Shown piece by piece: positions 24,601 through 36,600 of a stretch of 64,000 nucleotides of DNA (the stretch's first letter is position 1; the number at the start of each line of letters is the position of its first letter). The notes beneath the pieces are model-generated. The model saw only the letters and a list, made by a program, of their open reading frames with translations. It was not told the DNA's origin and searched no databases. Location: assembly GCA_036785705.1 (NCBI GenBank), contig JAWUZG010001071.1:62001-126000 (forward strand), given 5' to 3'. The stretch comes from Acanthornis magna. Its lineage: Eukaryota; Chordata; Aves; Passeriformes; Acanthizidae. The position numbers and the translations under genes are program-made.

Positions 24601-26418
24601 TCAGGGCCAAGGGATAACTGATCATCAAGTGGAGATCTTTTCATTTATCAGTTTATTTTTTTGCCCTTCCACAGAGACTGGCCAAATAAAATGTTTTCTT
24701 AGTGCCCTGCTCGCCACTCTGGTGTTTTCATCAATTTCACTCTGTCTCTGGGGCTACAAGTGTCAGTCAGTTGCAATAAGGTGTCATTTTTGCCACTTCT
24801 GTGTTTATTAGGAGCTCTCAGATATTTACTGCCCAGTTTCCTGGACCTGTGCCTTGGGTGAGCCGTGTGGGACATGTGCTCGAGAGCTGTGGCAGAAATG
24901 TGTGCGGCCAATCTGGGCACAGCAGTAATAAAATACAGAGCTAAGGATCATTTCCTGCCCACTGATAGGCAAGTTCAGCAAACTCTATTTATGTTTCTTG
25001 CTTGATGTAAATTTTTGACCTTTATGATTCAGTGGACAGCCTAAAAATGTCTGAATGAATTGATAAGAATCAGTAGCCAAAAAACAGGAATCTGATAGAA
25101 AAATAGCTTTCTTCTCTTCCTTACTTTCACAGAAAATGGCAAAAGTCGGATTTTTTTTTTTTTAAATTGCTTAAGCATGGTGTTTCCTCATCTGCTGTTC
25201 CTCCAGAACCTTTTGTGAAGCAGGCAAATTAGATCCTGCTCTGGCATCGAAAGTGCAGACACTTTTGATGTACAGTACAACAGCTGAGAAGTCCTGCAAT
25301 GGGGCAGTCCTACCAAATGCTGTCTGCTAAGGTGAAGCTGTACTGCCCCAGACCCCCTTTGGGTTTTGAGGCAGGCAGTGTGTTGCAGGCTGGGCAGTCA
25401 GGCAGTGAATAAACAGTAAGTAGTTTAAATAGAAATGGGGTGCAGAGGATTTCAAGACTGGTTCTTCACCTTGACTATTTTGTTATGTTAGGAATTAATG
25501 AATGTGTTACCATTCTTCAGTGAGCCTCAGGCTAATAACTCTGTGAGCTTAGATACCCTCAAGGTAATTTTTTCCTTCCTTTTAAATCAGGCCAATTTAG
25601 TAAATGTCAAGCAGTCTGGAATAAGAAATGACTAATTTTGTGCCATTTTATGTCTTTTGGTAACCATGATTATATCTATCCTGAGTGTGATCAGTTAGAA
25701 AACTTGAAAAAATTGTGCTCTCTTCAATCTGGGCAAAGTAGTACCACAGCAGCATTTAGCAATCCTTTAAGATTTCTGGAGCCAGAATGTTGTTAGGTTC
25801 CTATAAAGTTTAATGATGCATGGTGTAATGAAAATGATGTAATAGCACAAAGTTAAACAGGATACTTCATTTGCAGATTGGAAATTAGAGATGGATCTGG
25901 CCTTTTTCCCTTGCTGTGTGGGAGCGTTGGAATGTAGTTCTGGTTTGGGCACCCCACGTGCACTGCCTGCAATTGCCTTTGCAGGATGCATGAACAAAAT
26001 TTATCTGAAACTGCAGAGTCACTTGTGAAGTACCACAGGGGCATGAAGTTCTGTAAAAGCAAGACCATGAAACAACTAGAGCAGCTAAAACTGCCTGTGG
26101 TAGAGAGAACATGATGTGCGATTTAAATATCAATATTAGTTGATGTAAAATAAAGAAAATACCTGCAATCTGTCTTGGACTCCTGTCTGTGGCTTGGATG
26201 AGGGAGCAGAAAAAATGATTGCAAAAAAGTTTTGCGGGGCACACGGGACAGTCTGGCTTCAGTTTTACAAATGGCTTAAAAGTTCAGTTATCAAAATTAG
26301 TTCTCATAGCACAGTTTGGAGTTTTTGGTGTGTGAAAGGAGAGGAGATGGGAAAGAAGGGAAAGGCAAGGTGGGTGTGCAGCACTGTTGGGCAAAGGGAG
26401 ATGTATGGAATAGGTCTG

Positions 26419-26456
26419 CCTGGTTAAAGACATTCTCCCTGGTTAAAGACACTCTC
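26419..26456 (+). repeat. 19-bp tandem duplication
   Basis: CCTGGTTAAAGACATTCTC (26419-26437) is followed directly by CCTGGTTAAAGACACTCTC (26438-26456), differing at one position. The near identity indicates a recent local duplication, possibly still variable between individuals. Confidence 0.95.
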
Positions 26457-29294
26457 CATTCAAAAATGGCCATCAGTATAGGGAGGGAGGATTTAAAGAA
26501 TTACACTGAAATGGTGCTAGCTGAAAAGAAGGTCAGGGGAGTTGAAATCTACTATTACTACCTGTAGCAAAGCTAGTATCTGCAGATGAAAGCTGCTGGG
26601 GTAGGAGGGAAATACCTACAAAGAACAAACTGAAGTGGACTCCCACAGTAATTCTATCCCTCTGAGTTAAAGCTGATTCTTTCAGAATCCAGAAATATTC
26701 ACTTTGCGGCATCCCTAAAGTGGGAACAGAGCAGTACATACAAATTATGTCCTAATCTCACCCTAATCTTATGGCAGAAGAGAAAGAATCAGTAAAAAGA
26801 CAAGTGGAACTCAACCAAAAGCAGCTAACAAACATCGCTAACTAACATTTTAATGCTAGAGCAGTTATTAGGCACCAAAAAAATGATCTATCTTCGAGAT
26901 TCTTGGCGTTCAAATAATTTTCTCAAATGAGTGCTAAGGTCTTTGTCATGCTTCTGATCTGCACTCTCATTCTTAGACTACACCCAAGTTTGTGGCTTTT
27001 AGATTGGCTAAATAACTGATGAACCATGCTCATGCTCAGAGTCTGACACTGCTGGTGTTCTTTGCAGTGTAGGAGAGATTTTTCACCAGCTTCAGGGCAT
27101 GGGACACCTGCTGCCATCCCTTAAGCAATAAACTTGAAGGTTTGTAACAGATGCTTTATAAGGCATTTTCATAATGTGTTGTTCTGTGTTTCCTTTTACT
27201 GTTCCTGTTAAATCAAGATTTTAAAGCTGTTTTCTTTTAAGGCAAGTGACAAGTGAATCACTAAGTAAGGGTACAGAGACAGACAGTTTGACAGCCCATG
27301 GAAACAACAATCCAGGGTATGAATGGCAAAGCTGATGTGTAATTCTGATTTATACATTGCTAAATAGTGAAAATTTCTAGGAACAGTTGCATAGTTTTGG
27401 AAGTTTCTTCTTTAAAATAATTTTCCCCTGTGTTGCAAGTGAGCATCAGCAGCTGTGGCTCAAAATATGGCCAAGTATGAGGAGAGGAATTGGAATTTTT
27501 TCCCTTTGAGTTCTCATTAGCCATCATCAGTGTGGTTCTCATGGCTTTCTGTCTTCTGTTTCCTGTGATTTCTAGATGACTGCTGTCCCTTCTATGGCCG
27601 TGTACTTCTTGCCCCTGCTTTGATAATAGCATTTTGGTGAAGGCTTGCTCAAATTGTTTGTGGCTTTGCTGCAATAAGTGGTTATTACATCCATGATGCT
27701 CTAGTAGGGGGTTTCTTTCCCTGTTCCTTCTGAATGTTTGTGCACACACACTGGCACAGCTGGTGCTGAACACCACTATAAATGTCCCTGCAGTCCCTGT
27801 GAGGAGTCCTGGTGGAGGCAAAGCAGGCACTGCCTGGTGTACCTGAGTCCCTTCCTTGGTGGCACATTGGTGCTGGGGCTCCCTTTGAGCTCACTGCTGG
27901 GTGTGCTCTCCAGGGTGCAGAATGGACATTTTCACCATCCCAACTGTTGCTAAATAGGCTGATTAATCAATATGTCTATATTAATTTCTGTATTTCCTTA
28001 CTCTGTCCTAACTCTTTAGGAGCTCATCAGAATATAAGATTCATTGTAGCTGTTCCCACAAAAGTGCATTACTTCAAAACTACTTTTGTTTGTTCAGGGT
28101 CCTGTGGAGTTTAGAGTGTCTTAAAGAAGTTATTATTAAAATGTCTTCTGTCTAGAATCAGGTAAGAGCTCAAGGACATGCTACAAATTCTCTTAATGTG
28201 ATCAGGGGGATTGGATTAGACAGCTTTCACAGATGCACACTGGTACCACTCCCACGGAAAGGACAGATGATCCCAACTAGAAGATATTCTGAAATGCAGA
28301 GCTCCAAAAAAAACTTCTTGCAGAGGTTTTCATTCTGAATACCTTAAACTTTTTGTCTTGCACTTCATAGTCCAATTACTTTCTTTTGGTCTTTCTGTGA
28401 AAATCTGTTCCTTCTTCAGAGTCTTTTGCAGTTTGCCACAGTGGCTGTGGCTTGATGCCAGCTGGGTACACAACCTGACTTGCTGTGAGACAAGACTGGG
28501 GAATCTTCCAAATAGCTGGCAACTACAAATATCTGCAAAACAGAGACAGGCAACTTTGCTGCCAGCTGTCTCTGTCTGACAAAAATGCCATCTTGGGTTA
28601 CATGCACAGGAGAGAACTACTAGTTCAAAAAAATGCGGGTTTTTTTGTTTGTTTGATTTAGTGGGGTTTTTGTTAAGTCAGCTGAGCTAAAGAATCAAAG
28701 TTTTCACAGCTTATGTAGGACTTAAGAGGAATACACATTGTGGCTTTAGCTTCAGTTTTCAACAGATTCAAGGTATTTGTAGTGATCTTTACAGAAACGG
28801 GGTTATTGTTCGTATTTATGTTTTGAGGAAAAATAATTTATGTGTAGATGACCTGTAATACAGAAGATGTTCACATAATTATAAAGAAAATTTAAACATT
28901 GGAAGGGAAGGAAGTGTTTAAGATAAATGTTCGTAAATATAAATCAACACTAATAAAAGGGAAATTGTGCTTATCACTGTTTGATGGAGTGTATTAAGAT
29001 AAATGTTTTCTAAGCACTGCAATGAATGAAGTTCAGGTGCATTTAAAAGTTAAGTACATTATTTTAAAAACTGAAACCCAAATCTGTTAGTCATTTCATT
29101 ATGTTTTAAAAATGTTTTAAACACTTCCGTCTGTCCAGAGTGGGAGATGTTGTCTCATCATCTAATTCTCTGCTTCCTACTCTACTGAAATCTAATCAGA
29201 GGGGAATCTCCCCATCCTCTGGGAGGAATGAGCTTAACCTCTTGCCTAAGCTATTTATATTAACAGAAAATATTTCACTCCTACTTTTCCTTTT

Positions 29295-29309
29295 GTTGTT
29301 GTTGTTGTT
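29295..29309 (+). repeat. (GTT)5 microsatellite
   Basis: Five GTT units followed by TTTTGTTTTG, a short T/G-rich tract. Confidence 0.9.
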
Positions 29310-29544
29310 TTGTTTTGTCTGCAAGGATTACTTACAGGAAAGCCTAGGAAAGTTCCTACATCTACACCAGGAACCAAGAGACACATAAATGCAAATGCAG
29401 TTCTGAATCTGTAGCCCCACTCTATATATGGGTAGAAAGATTTATAAGAGATATTGACTTAAATGCAGATGAGAAAAGCTTCAGTTGCTGTAGGACTGCA
29501 TTGAATGAAGAGATCACATTTTCTGAGGCTTCTGTGTCTGTCAG

Positions 29545-29577
29545 CTCTGGGGTCCTTGAACTCTAAGGACCCCAGAG
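29545..29577. other. Perfect 13-bp GC-rich hairpin
   Basis: CTCTGGGGTCCTT (29545-29557), a 7-nt loop GAACTCT (29558-29564), and AAGGACCCCAGAG (29565-29577) form a perfect 13-bp stem. On the plus strand it is followed by GG and six T. In a vertebrate intron this is too short for a typical microRNA precursor and is not a bacterial terminator in function. It could be a structured RNA element, a protein-binding palindrome, or chance. Confidence 0.7.
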
Positions 29578-31429
29578 GTTTTTTGCATCTTTACTCTGGG
29601 TTTGGATTTTGGATTCAGATCTGTTTCTTGAATTGGCCACCCCAAGGTTTTCTGAAGTCTGAAACACAGAACCAAGCTGGTGTTTAACTTCAGCCATTCT
29701 CTGTTGGTTGCTGTAGGTCTCTCTTAAAGGACTGTAGGAGGTGATCTTTCCTGTAGATAAAATACAGGAATTGACATAAGGCTATGCCATCCATCTCAGT
29801 CAAGTGAAGTAACTTTCTGTTTAAAAATCTTCTCTTTCACCTGAAGTATTACATTTCTGCTTACCCAGAAACTCACTATTATTGCTTGAATGAGCAGCAG
29901 TGTAATCCTCTGAGGTGCTGGTGTCCAAGGGGCCAGGAAGGCAATGAAAACTCCAACCAGTGTAGTGTGAAAGCTCCCAGGTAGAGCTGCCTGGGGACTT
30001 TGCAATATGAGCTGCACTGATTTTTCTTGCACCACAGAGTAAGGGATTACACTGCACTGCTCCTGCTGCAGGATGGGGATGAGGATGAAAACTGGTCATG
30101 GAGAGAAGAGCCCTATTGAGCTGAGTGAGGGGTATGAGTGTCCAAGGAGAGGGTAGTCTTTGCCAGACTGGCCCACATGTGCTGCCCCCTCTGTGGGGAA
30201 GTGTGGCAAACCTCAGTCAGCAGCAGCAGCGAAATGTCGCAAACCAGAAGAGGGAGGGAAGTGTATAGTCAGAATAAAAATATTAGCAAGTAGTGTTTCT
30301 TACCTCTGTCTTCCTTTCTCCTGGGAGGAAAAGGTAAAATAAGCCCCCAAAGTGCTTTGCTGTTCTGCCTGTGTGACCTGTGTTCCACTGCAGAGGTAAG
30401 AGGAGCCATGGTGGTGCAGCTGGGTGAGAAGTGGGAGTCACAGGTAATCCTCTTTGCACTTACTCTCCAGAGGATTTCAATTTCCAGGGTAGTCTGAGGT
30501 CTGCAATTTGAGAGTGATCCTGTAGGACAGCAACACTGAAAGGAATGTTGCAGTAGGTGGAGGGGTGCTGAGCTGTGGTGAGCCACCCCTGTGCAGTGGC
30601 ACTGAGGCACACAAAGACCCAGGGAGCTGCTGGCACTGGGATGTACAGCCCACTGTGTGGTGCACACCCCTCTTCAGGGACATCAGCGTCACAGCCATGT
30701 TCTGGTGGCTTTTCCATGCCCTCAGTGCATCTCCTTGCTTGTCTTCTGTTGAGGATTCTTCAAATGATGCTGTAAGAGCAAGTACCACTTCTCCCAGGCT
30801 TCTGTGTTGTTGTTGAAGCAGGTGATGTGTGGTGGAGTGGAGCATCTTCTCAAGTGAAATGCAGCCTGTTGTCAATGAAAGGCCAGATCTGGCTCTTCTC
30901 AGCCAAACCCTTTTTGTCAGAACTAGGAAGAACATCAGAAGCAGGCTCCAGAAATGTGGAATCCACTGTATGATTGTATTTGGTTACTTAATTCAGAATT
31001 CACTCCAAAACTAGAGAAGACCATTTTCTGACCTTTTCAGCTGAGTAAAGCTGTAGGTGCCTGTTGTCTCTCTGGAAGGGTGTGTAAAAGCTCTGTTCCT
31101 CTTGGTGCAAGAAGCCATGAATGATTATCTTTCAGGAGCAGAGCATCTCTCCTCCCAGAACAGCTGGGATTAGCTCAGTAGTGAATCCATAAGCTACATG
31201 GTTTGGTTTGTTTTTTTTTCCAGAAAACCCACTTTATTTTACACCAGGCATGAAGAAGATGTAGAGGGATAATCTCTGCTCCTTTTTCACCTCTGAAAAG
31301 TAACATCATTCAGGATGTGATTCTCCACTTGGGAATCCTTCTTACATAAAGTTGCTTATGGATTCTGGCTTTTCTACTTCATCCAAGGATTATACACACT
31401 TTGTCAGTTTTCACTGAGCTCTTTTCGCT

Positions 31430-31590
31430 TTTGGTATAAATACACCATTCGTATTCATGAGGGGGGAAAAAAAGCAGCTTTAGTTATGCCTGTCCACGGC
31501 AAAACCTAATTTGATTATGTTGCATAATTTAACCTTTTAAAGGCATAACCTGACCTTTTATCGGGGGAGCTGCTTTAATTAAGCTAAACC
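31430..31590. promoter_or_regulatory. Candidate conserved non-coding element with inverted symmetry
   Basis: The block contains GCAGCT (31474-31479) and GTTATGCC (31483-31490), mirrored downstream by GGCATAAC (31542-31549) and AGCTGC (31568-31573). It also has a CCTTTTAAAGG palindrome, a TTAATTAAGC homeodomain-type core and four CpGs in otherwise AT-rich DNA. No repeat family is recognised. The organisation suggests a regulatory element; target and factors are unknown. Confidence 0.35.
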
Positions 31591-33439
31591 AGAGAAGACT
31601 GTGTCTTCTGTGCTTCTGAAAAGACAGAAGAATTTTGGAAATGCTTTACACTGCTTGGAATACAGGAGACAGCCAAGAGCCTGTGCTAACAGATCTTGCT
31701 GAAAGAGGCATTTGTAGGAGAAAGTGAGGCTTTAAATGTGCCAGCAGTGGTGGCAGGGAAGCACCTTTCCATGTTGTCCTTGTAAGGGAGAAGATGATGC
31801 TTTTTAACCATTCTGCACTTAACAGGCTGAATGTGGAGATGAGGTTTTGCTTCTAAGCCTCCTCTAGTTCTCAAAGCACAGGGAGTTGTCCAGCCACATC
31901 AGAGCAACTTTCTTGCAGCTGAATCAGAAATCTGTATGCAAAAATCTTATTCTTGGTAATTATTCAGAAGATCTTAACATTTCCTGTGGGAGAAATGGAG
32001 GTTTCTGTAAGCCTTCATAGATTTCTTCTTTTAAAACTGCTGTTGAAGACAGTTCCACAGATAAAATCTTTTATGTCTGTTTTTCACAAATCTGTATGTG
32101 TGAGAGAAATCAAGATAGAATCAAGATTATATGGAATGCTTCAGTAATACTACATACACATTTCATTGCTAAACTTTGTGTGTAGAAAGTGATTAGAAGT
32201 TTTAGAGTTAAGGTAAAAGAATAAAATATATTGGTTTGCATTAATGAGTTATATCAAATAAGTGATCTGGTAATTAAGGTTGAAATGGTGCTAGAATTTA
32301 AATCTTAAATTCTGGCATGCATAACTTCTCTTTCTATTTCCTAGGGTCAAAATTTCACTTATATAGTCTCAATCTTTAATTTTATTTAAAGTAGTGATTG
32401 AAGAATAACTGTTCTTTCATAATTTCTCCTTCTAAACTTGGAAGAAGCTGTTTAGAAATTATTCATAGTCTTTTGAAAATCCTGGCCACTTTAAAACATA
32501 GTTTCCAGTAGAATTTTCTCAGCATGTGAAAAAGGGCTCAGAATTTGTACCTTTGATCCCTCTAAATGCTCTGCTGTTGTTGCATAGACCACATACTAAC
32601 CATAAAATAGAAGTCAGAGCCAGCTATCAGGTTCGGGTACATGTATGCCTTTTCCCAACTTTTCTCAGTCAAAAATTAATAGTTTTACAAGCTCCCTACC
32701 TGTAAATGTCAAGGTGTCATTTGCATAGATTTCAAAGTTTTAATCTGTCCAAATTTAAACTTGGCCAGGACCTAACAGGTTTTCAACCTGAAACTCCAAA
32801 TCCAATTTCTTGGCCCATATTTATTTTACAAGGAAGATGACCTTGATATGTATGTCAATATCCTAAGCTCTTAGTTTAGCTTTTGCTAAATAAATCGACA
32901 GAATTGTGTATTTCATTATAGCACAGTCCTGACCCAGTGCAACAGGAAAATTCCTAGAAAATTCAGTGGAGCCTGATTTTCATACACTGTAGTTTGAGAC
33001 CTATGTAAGAAAGAGCCCTAAAACATTGTAGCTGATGCAAAATTAGAGAATTGGCCTTGCATTTGTTTTCCTAAGTTTTCACCCATTTAGTTGACATTTT
33101 TTAGTTTCCTAAATTGTCAAGAGTATTTTGATAATTCCTTTTGCTAAGACATGAGCAGAGGAAAAGTCTGGGTTTGCGTCACTGAATATTTTCCCATTTG
33201 TGCTTCTGGACTTGAATAATCTAAGGCAAACTCACTATTTTCCTCTTTGTCATCTTCAGTGCAGCCAATGCGAAAGAGCTGAGATTAGGAAACTTATTAT
33301 GTGATAAGAACTCCAGCAATTATAATGTTGGGTTTTCACTTCTTAATACTCCCTTCTATTTCCTGTGAACATCAACATACTCAACAATTTATGCCCCATT
33401 GAAAGTCCAGTATTTGATAGTTTAGACAGAAACTTTCTT

Positions 33440-33640
33440 TTTCTGCAATGTGCAGTTTCTCTTCCTATACTGGAATCTTTAAATACTCGGTTGGCAATTC
33501 CTATTATAGTTGATTATTTGGACCAGGCAAATTGCCGAATAAAAGGTTTGTAAATGATCTGCTTTATATTTGTGCGGTCCTCAAAGGACTGAAATTTGCT
33601 TTGGGGAAAAGCAAACGACCAAGTAATAACATTTTCTTTT
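33440..33640. promoter_or_regulatory. Candidate conserved non-coding block
   Basis: AT-rich sequence with scattered retained CpGs (for example in ACTCGG near 33487, GCCGAA near 33536, GCGGTC near 33573, ACGACC near 33615) and no recognisable repeat. Two short open frames overlap here (33365-33553, 33532-33855) but lack domain resemblance. The evidence is compositional only. Confidence 0.25.
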
Positions 33641-36600
33641 TTTTAAAGCACTGCCAGAAACTTAATTTCAGAGAGCTTTTTATTATTAAATTTCCCAGCC
33701 TTCCTTTCAAGCACGTTATTAGGAACATGGTTCATTTATTTGGGAGAGGGAGGAAAGCACTGAAGAAAGGGGAGATAAAGGTGAAAAGCAAGCTCATTAA
33801 TTCGTATTGTGATCTAAGTGTAGAGTTCATGTTGGCAACAATTTCAGTTTTCTAATGTGCAGTCATTGTGAAAGACTGATTCTAACATGCAAACCTCAAA
33901 GAAGTGAGAAAATTGTTTCTCTTCTTTTTTGGAGCTCATTTATATTGAAATTTTTAAGGCCTTTGGAATTTTCAAGTGGTTCTCCTAGAGCAGGTGAAAA
34001 AGACCTTTGCTCTTTAACAGAAGGAGCCAGAGAAATCAAGCTTTTGCTTACAAACTAGATGCAGCTTTGAGCACTGGGCTTGAGTTTGATGCTGTTAGAA
34101 AAGTGAAGTCTAGGTAATAGATATAACGCAAGGAGGAACTGATCATTCTTCTGGGTTGTGGTCTGTAAATGTCTTTTTGTTTATTTCTATTCATGGCTTA
34201 GCAGTTGGCACCTAACTTTTAGGAAGAGAGCATTTCTCTCCAGCCTACAAAATAAAGCTGTCCTGGAAGGGTGCGACAAAGGAGGTCAGTGCTGCTATTA
34301 GTTACATAATAAATGCTTTTTTTCTTCTCAGTGAAAGGCAGAAATTCTGTGAGCCCACTTAAAGCATGGGGACAATCCAAAGCCTAAGTTTGTCCATGAC
34401 AGCTGAGAAAGCTGACTGGAAACTGGAACTTCCATTCCCCAGGAGAGCTGAACATTTTTTAATTTTCTGTCATTCTACTTGGAAAAATTAGCATTCTATA
34501 ATATGCTGGTTTAGGGGCATAGAAATATTTCAAGTTCAGTATTGTTCAAATTGACAAGAATGTTCCTATTTCTTCTGTTTGTTTACCAAACCTAATCTGA
34601 TTAAATTAATATTTTCAAGAGCAAACAGCTTTCTCAAGAAATGCCTTTGCTATTTGTTATCGGGGGATTGTGGACACATTTCTCTAAGCGAAGGCCATAA
34701 TTTTCTGTCCATTCAATTTAACTACTTTTCTGCTTTTTCTGTGGACCATCCAAGCTGGAGCTCTGAGCTGTTGGCTGTCCCTCCCCAGCAGCTGTTTCTG
34801 TAGTGTGTGGGTCTTGTCAAGGAAAACACTGAATACGTTCCTGCTTTCCTTAGCACCATTGATGAGATGTTTCTGGCTTCCTGAAATCACTGTCAGGCAC
34901 AGGGAGAGCTCTGAGGAGCCGTGTGCTCCTGGTGCTTTTAGAATTTGAGATCAGGAAAACTCTTCTATTCCACTTTACTTGCTTGAGCTCATTCCTCAAA
35001 ACACTTGCTGCTGCCTTATTTATACGACTTTTTCAGGCCTCCTTGTTGCAGATTTTGTCTTTCACAGGGTTTGGTCTTTCTGGCAGCCTGATTAGTATTT
35101 TGCATGCTTATTCTCTCTGAGCATAACCCACGGGCAGTTACTGTGCTGCAAGACTAAGGACAGGGCTGCTCTACAACGAGTGGTCTTGTTCAATGGGAAA
35201 GGATGGATCTGCAATGGCAACTGGGTGGGGGCGGCAGTGCAGACGATGTACTTCTTACAAGTGGCTCATGGTGGGCTAGGAAAGTGTGACAGCACAGGCC
35301 TGAAGGAATGCACCATACTCTTTTAGAAATCACAAAGATAGTAACAATCAGCTGGGGGGAGGCAGCTGGAGCAAGGCAGAATAGGCACATTTTGCTTTCC
35401 TGTCTCACAAAGAGGTTCTGTGGGGTAGAGCAGGTACAAGCTGTCAGGTGTACCTTCAGGTGTTTGGGGGATGCAGTGTTACAGCGTTAGTGTGAAAAGT
35501 GAAAAAGCTATTGGCACTTTTGCAAGAAATGGAGGGGAAAAACCTTGCCACCACTATTCAACAACGCTAAAAAATCCCAAACAAAACAATTTTTGTGAAA
35601 GTTTGCTCTAGAGAAACACAGAGAAAAGTTTTGGAAAACAATCTGGTGCCAATATGTAGAGTATATGTAGTAGTTTTTTTACTGTAAATCGGGTCCTGTT
35701 GCATAATTTTTTCCTCTGACCTTCACTTTTCTATGAACTTTGCAAACCCCATATAAGATGATGGGATTCTGATGGGGAAACACTTCCAGAAATCTTCTGC
35801 TAGGCTTCTTTTTTATTTTCTTCTTAAACCTATAGCTGTGTATCTTTTAGCATAATGTGGACTGTTTGGACTGTTTAATTTGCCTGGTATGTCCTTCTTG
35901 TCCTGGTGTTGCTAGAGTAAAAAGTGAGGTTGTTTAGTCCTGTTGCATCAGAACATTGCCTTGCTGGTTTTTGAAGCCTATTTCTGGGGCTGTTCTGGTT
36001 GGAAGGACTCTTTCTGGAACATGGTTGGCATTGTCAATAGTATTTCAAAGGAAGAGCTCTCAAAGGAGCATTTACCACGAAAATCAATCTTCCTTCACTC
36101 TTCTGGGTATACATCACCTGATGTGTTTACTCTTTTCATGGCTGATCGTTTGCAGACATCCCATATTCTACAAATATACTTCTCCCTACACAGCTCCTCC
36201 ATCTGACAACATCACAGTTTATAGCAGAAAGTCTTGTTATTAGTCCCAAAGCTTCTGACCTTGCACACTCCTATTAAATTTCATCCCATTTCTATTACCC
36301 TTCCAGATAATCCAGCCCCTGCTCTGTGAACCCCCAACTCTCCCTCCAGACATGTAGGTCTCAGGGAATCTATTTGTTTGTTTTTATACTTTTGTGCCAG
36401 TCATTAATACAAGTATTAAGTGAGATTGGTCTCAACCCCCGAGGGTTTTTCATTATTAACCTTTCTGAAGTTTAACAATTCCCTTCCTGCCACATGCTCC
36501 TCTAACAGGCTATAGCTAAGGGGAGGGCAAGCCTGCCCTGGCCCCTGTGACCCCTTTCAGCAGATGCCTTTGGGGCACAGGGCAGGCTGCCCTTTCCCTG

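Larger units (their letters stand above)
18926..29544. other. Unique non-coding sequence, no gene seen
   Basis: More than 10 kb with no recognisable gene or repeat family. It holds a (TA)6 at 20023-20034, T22 at 21663-21684, T13 at 25151-25163, a 19-bp tandem duplication at 26419-26456 and (GTT)5 at 29295-29309. The longest open frames (plus 20336-20737 and 20506-20967, overlapping each other; minus 27360-27830, 156 codons) have no domain resemblance, and I do not call them genes. Confidence 0.6.

Noticed and set aside
27360..27830. 156-codon open frame on the minus strand
   Set aside because: No recognisable family, no splice or promoter context, and overlapping shorter frames on both strands nearby.
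28143..28167. ATCAG/GTAAGA preceded by CTTCTGTCTAG
   Set aside because: Pyrimidine tract is short and interrupted, the donor is weaker, and there is no downstream RS-exon donor. Weak compared with 46747.
29545..29590. Hairpin plus T-run as a bacterial-type terminator
   Set aside because: The context is vertebrate, so intrinsic termination does not apply. Kept only as a structural oddity.
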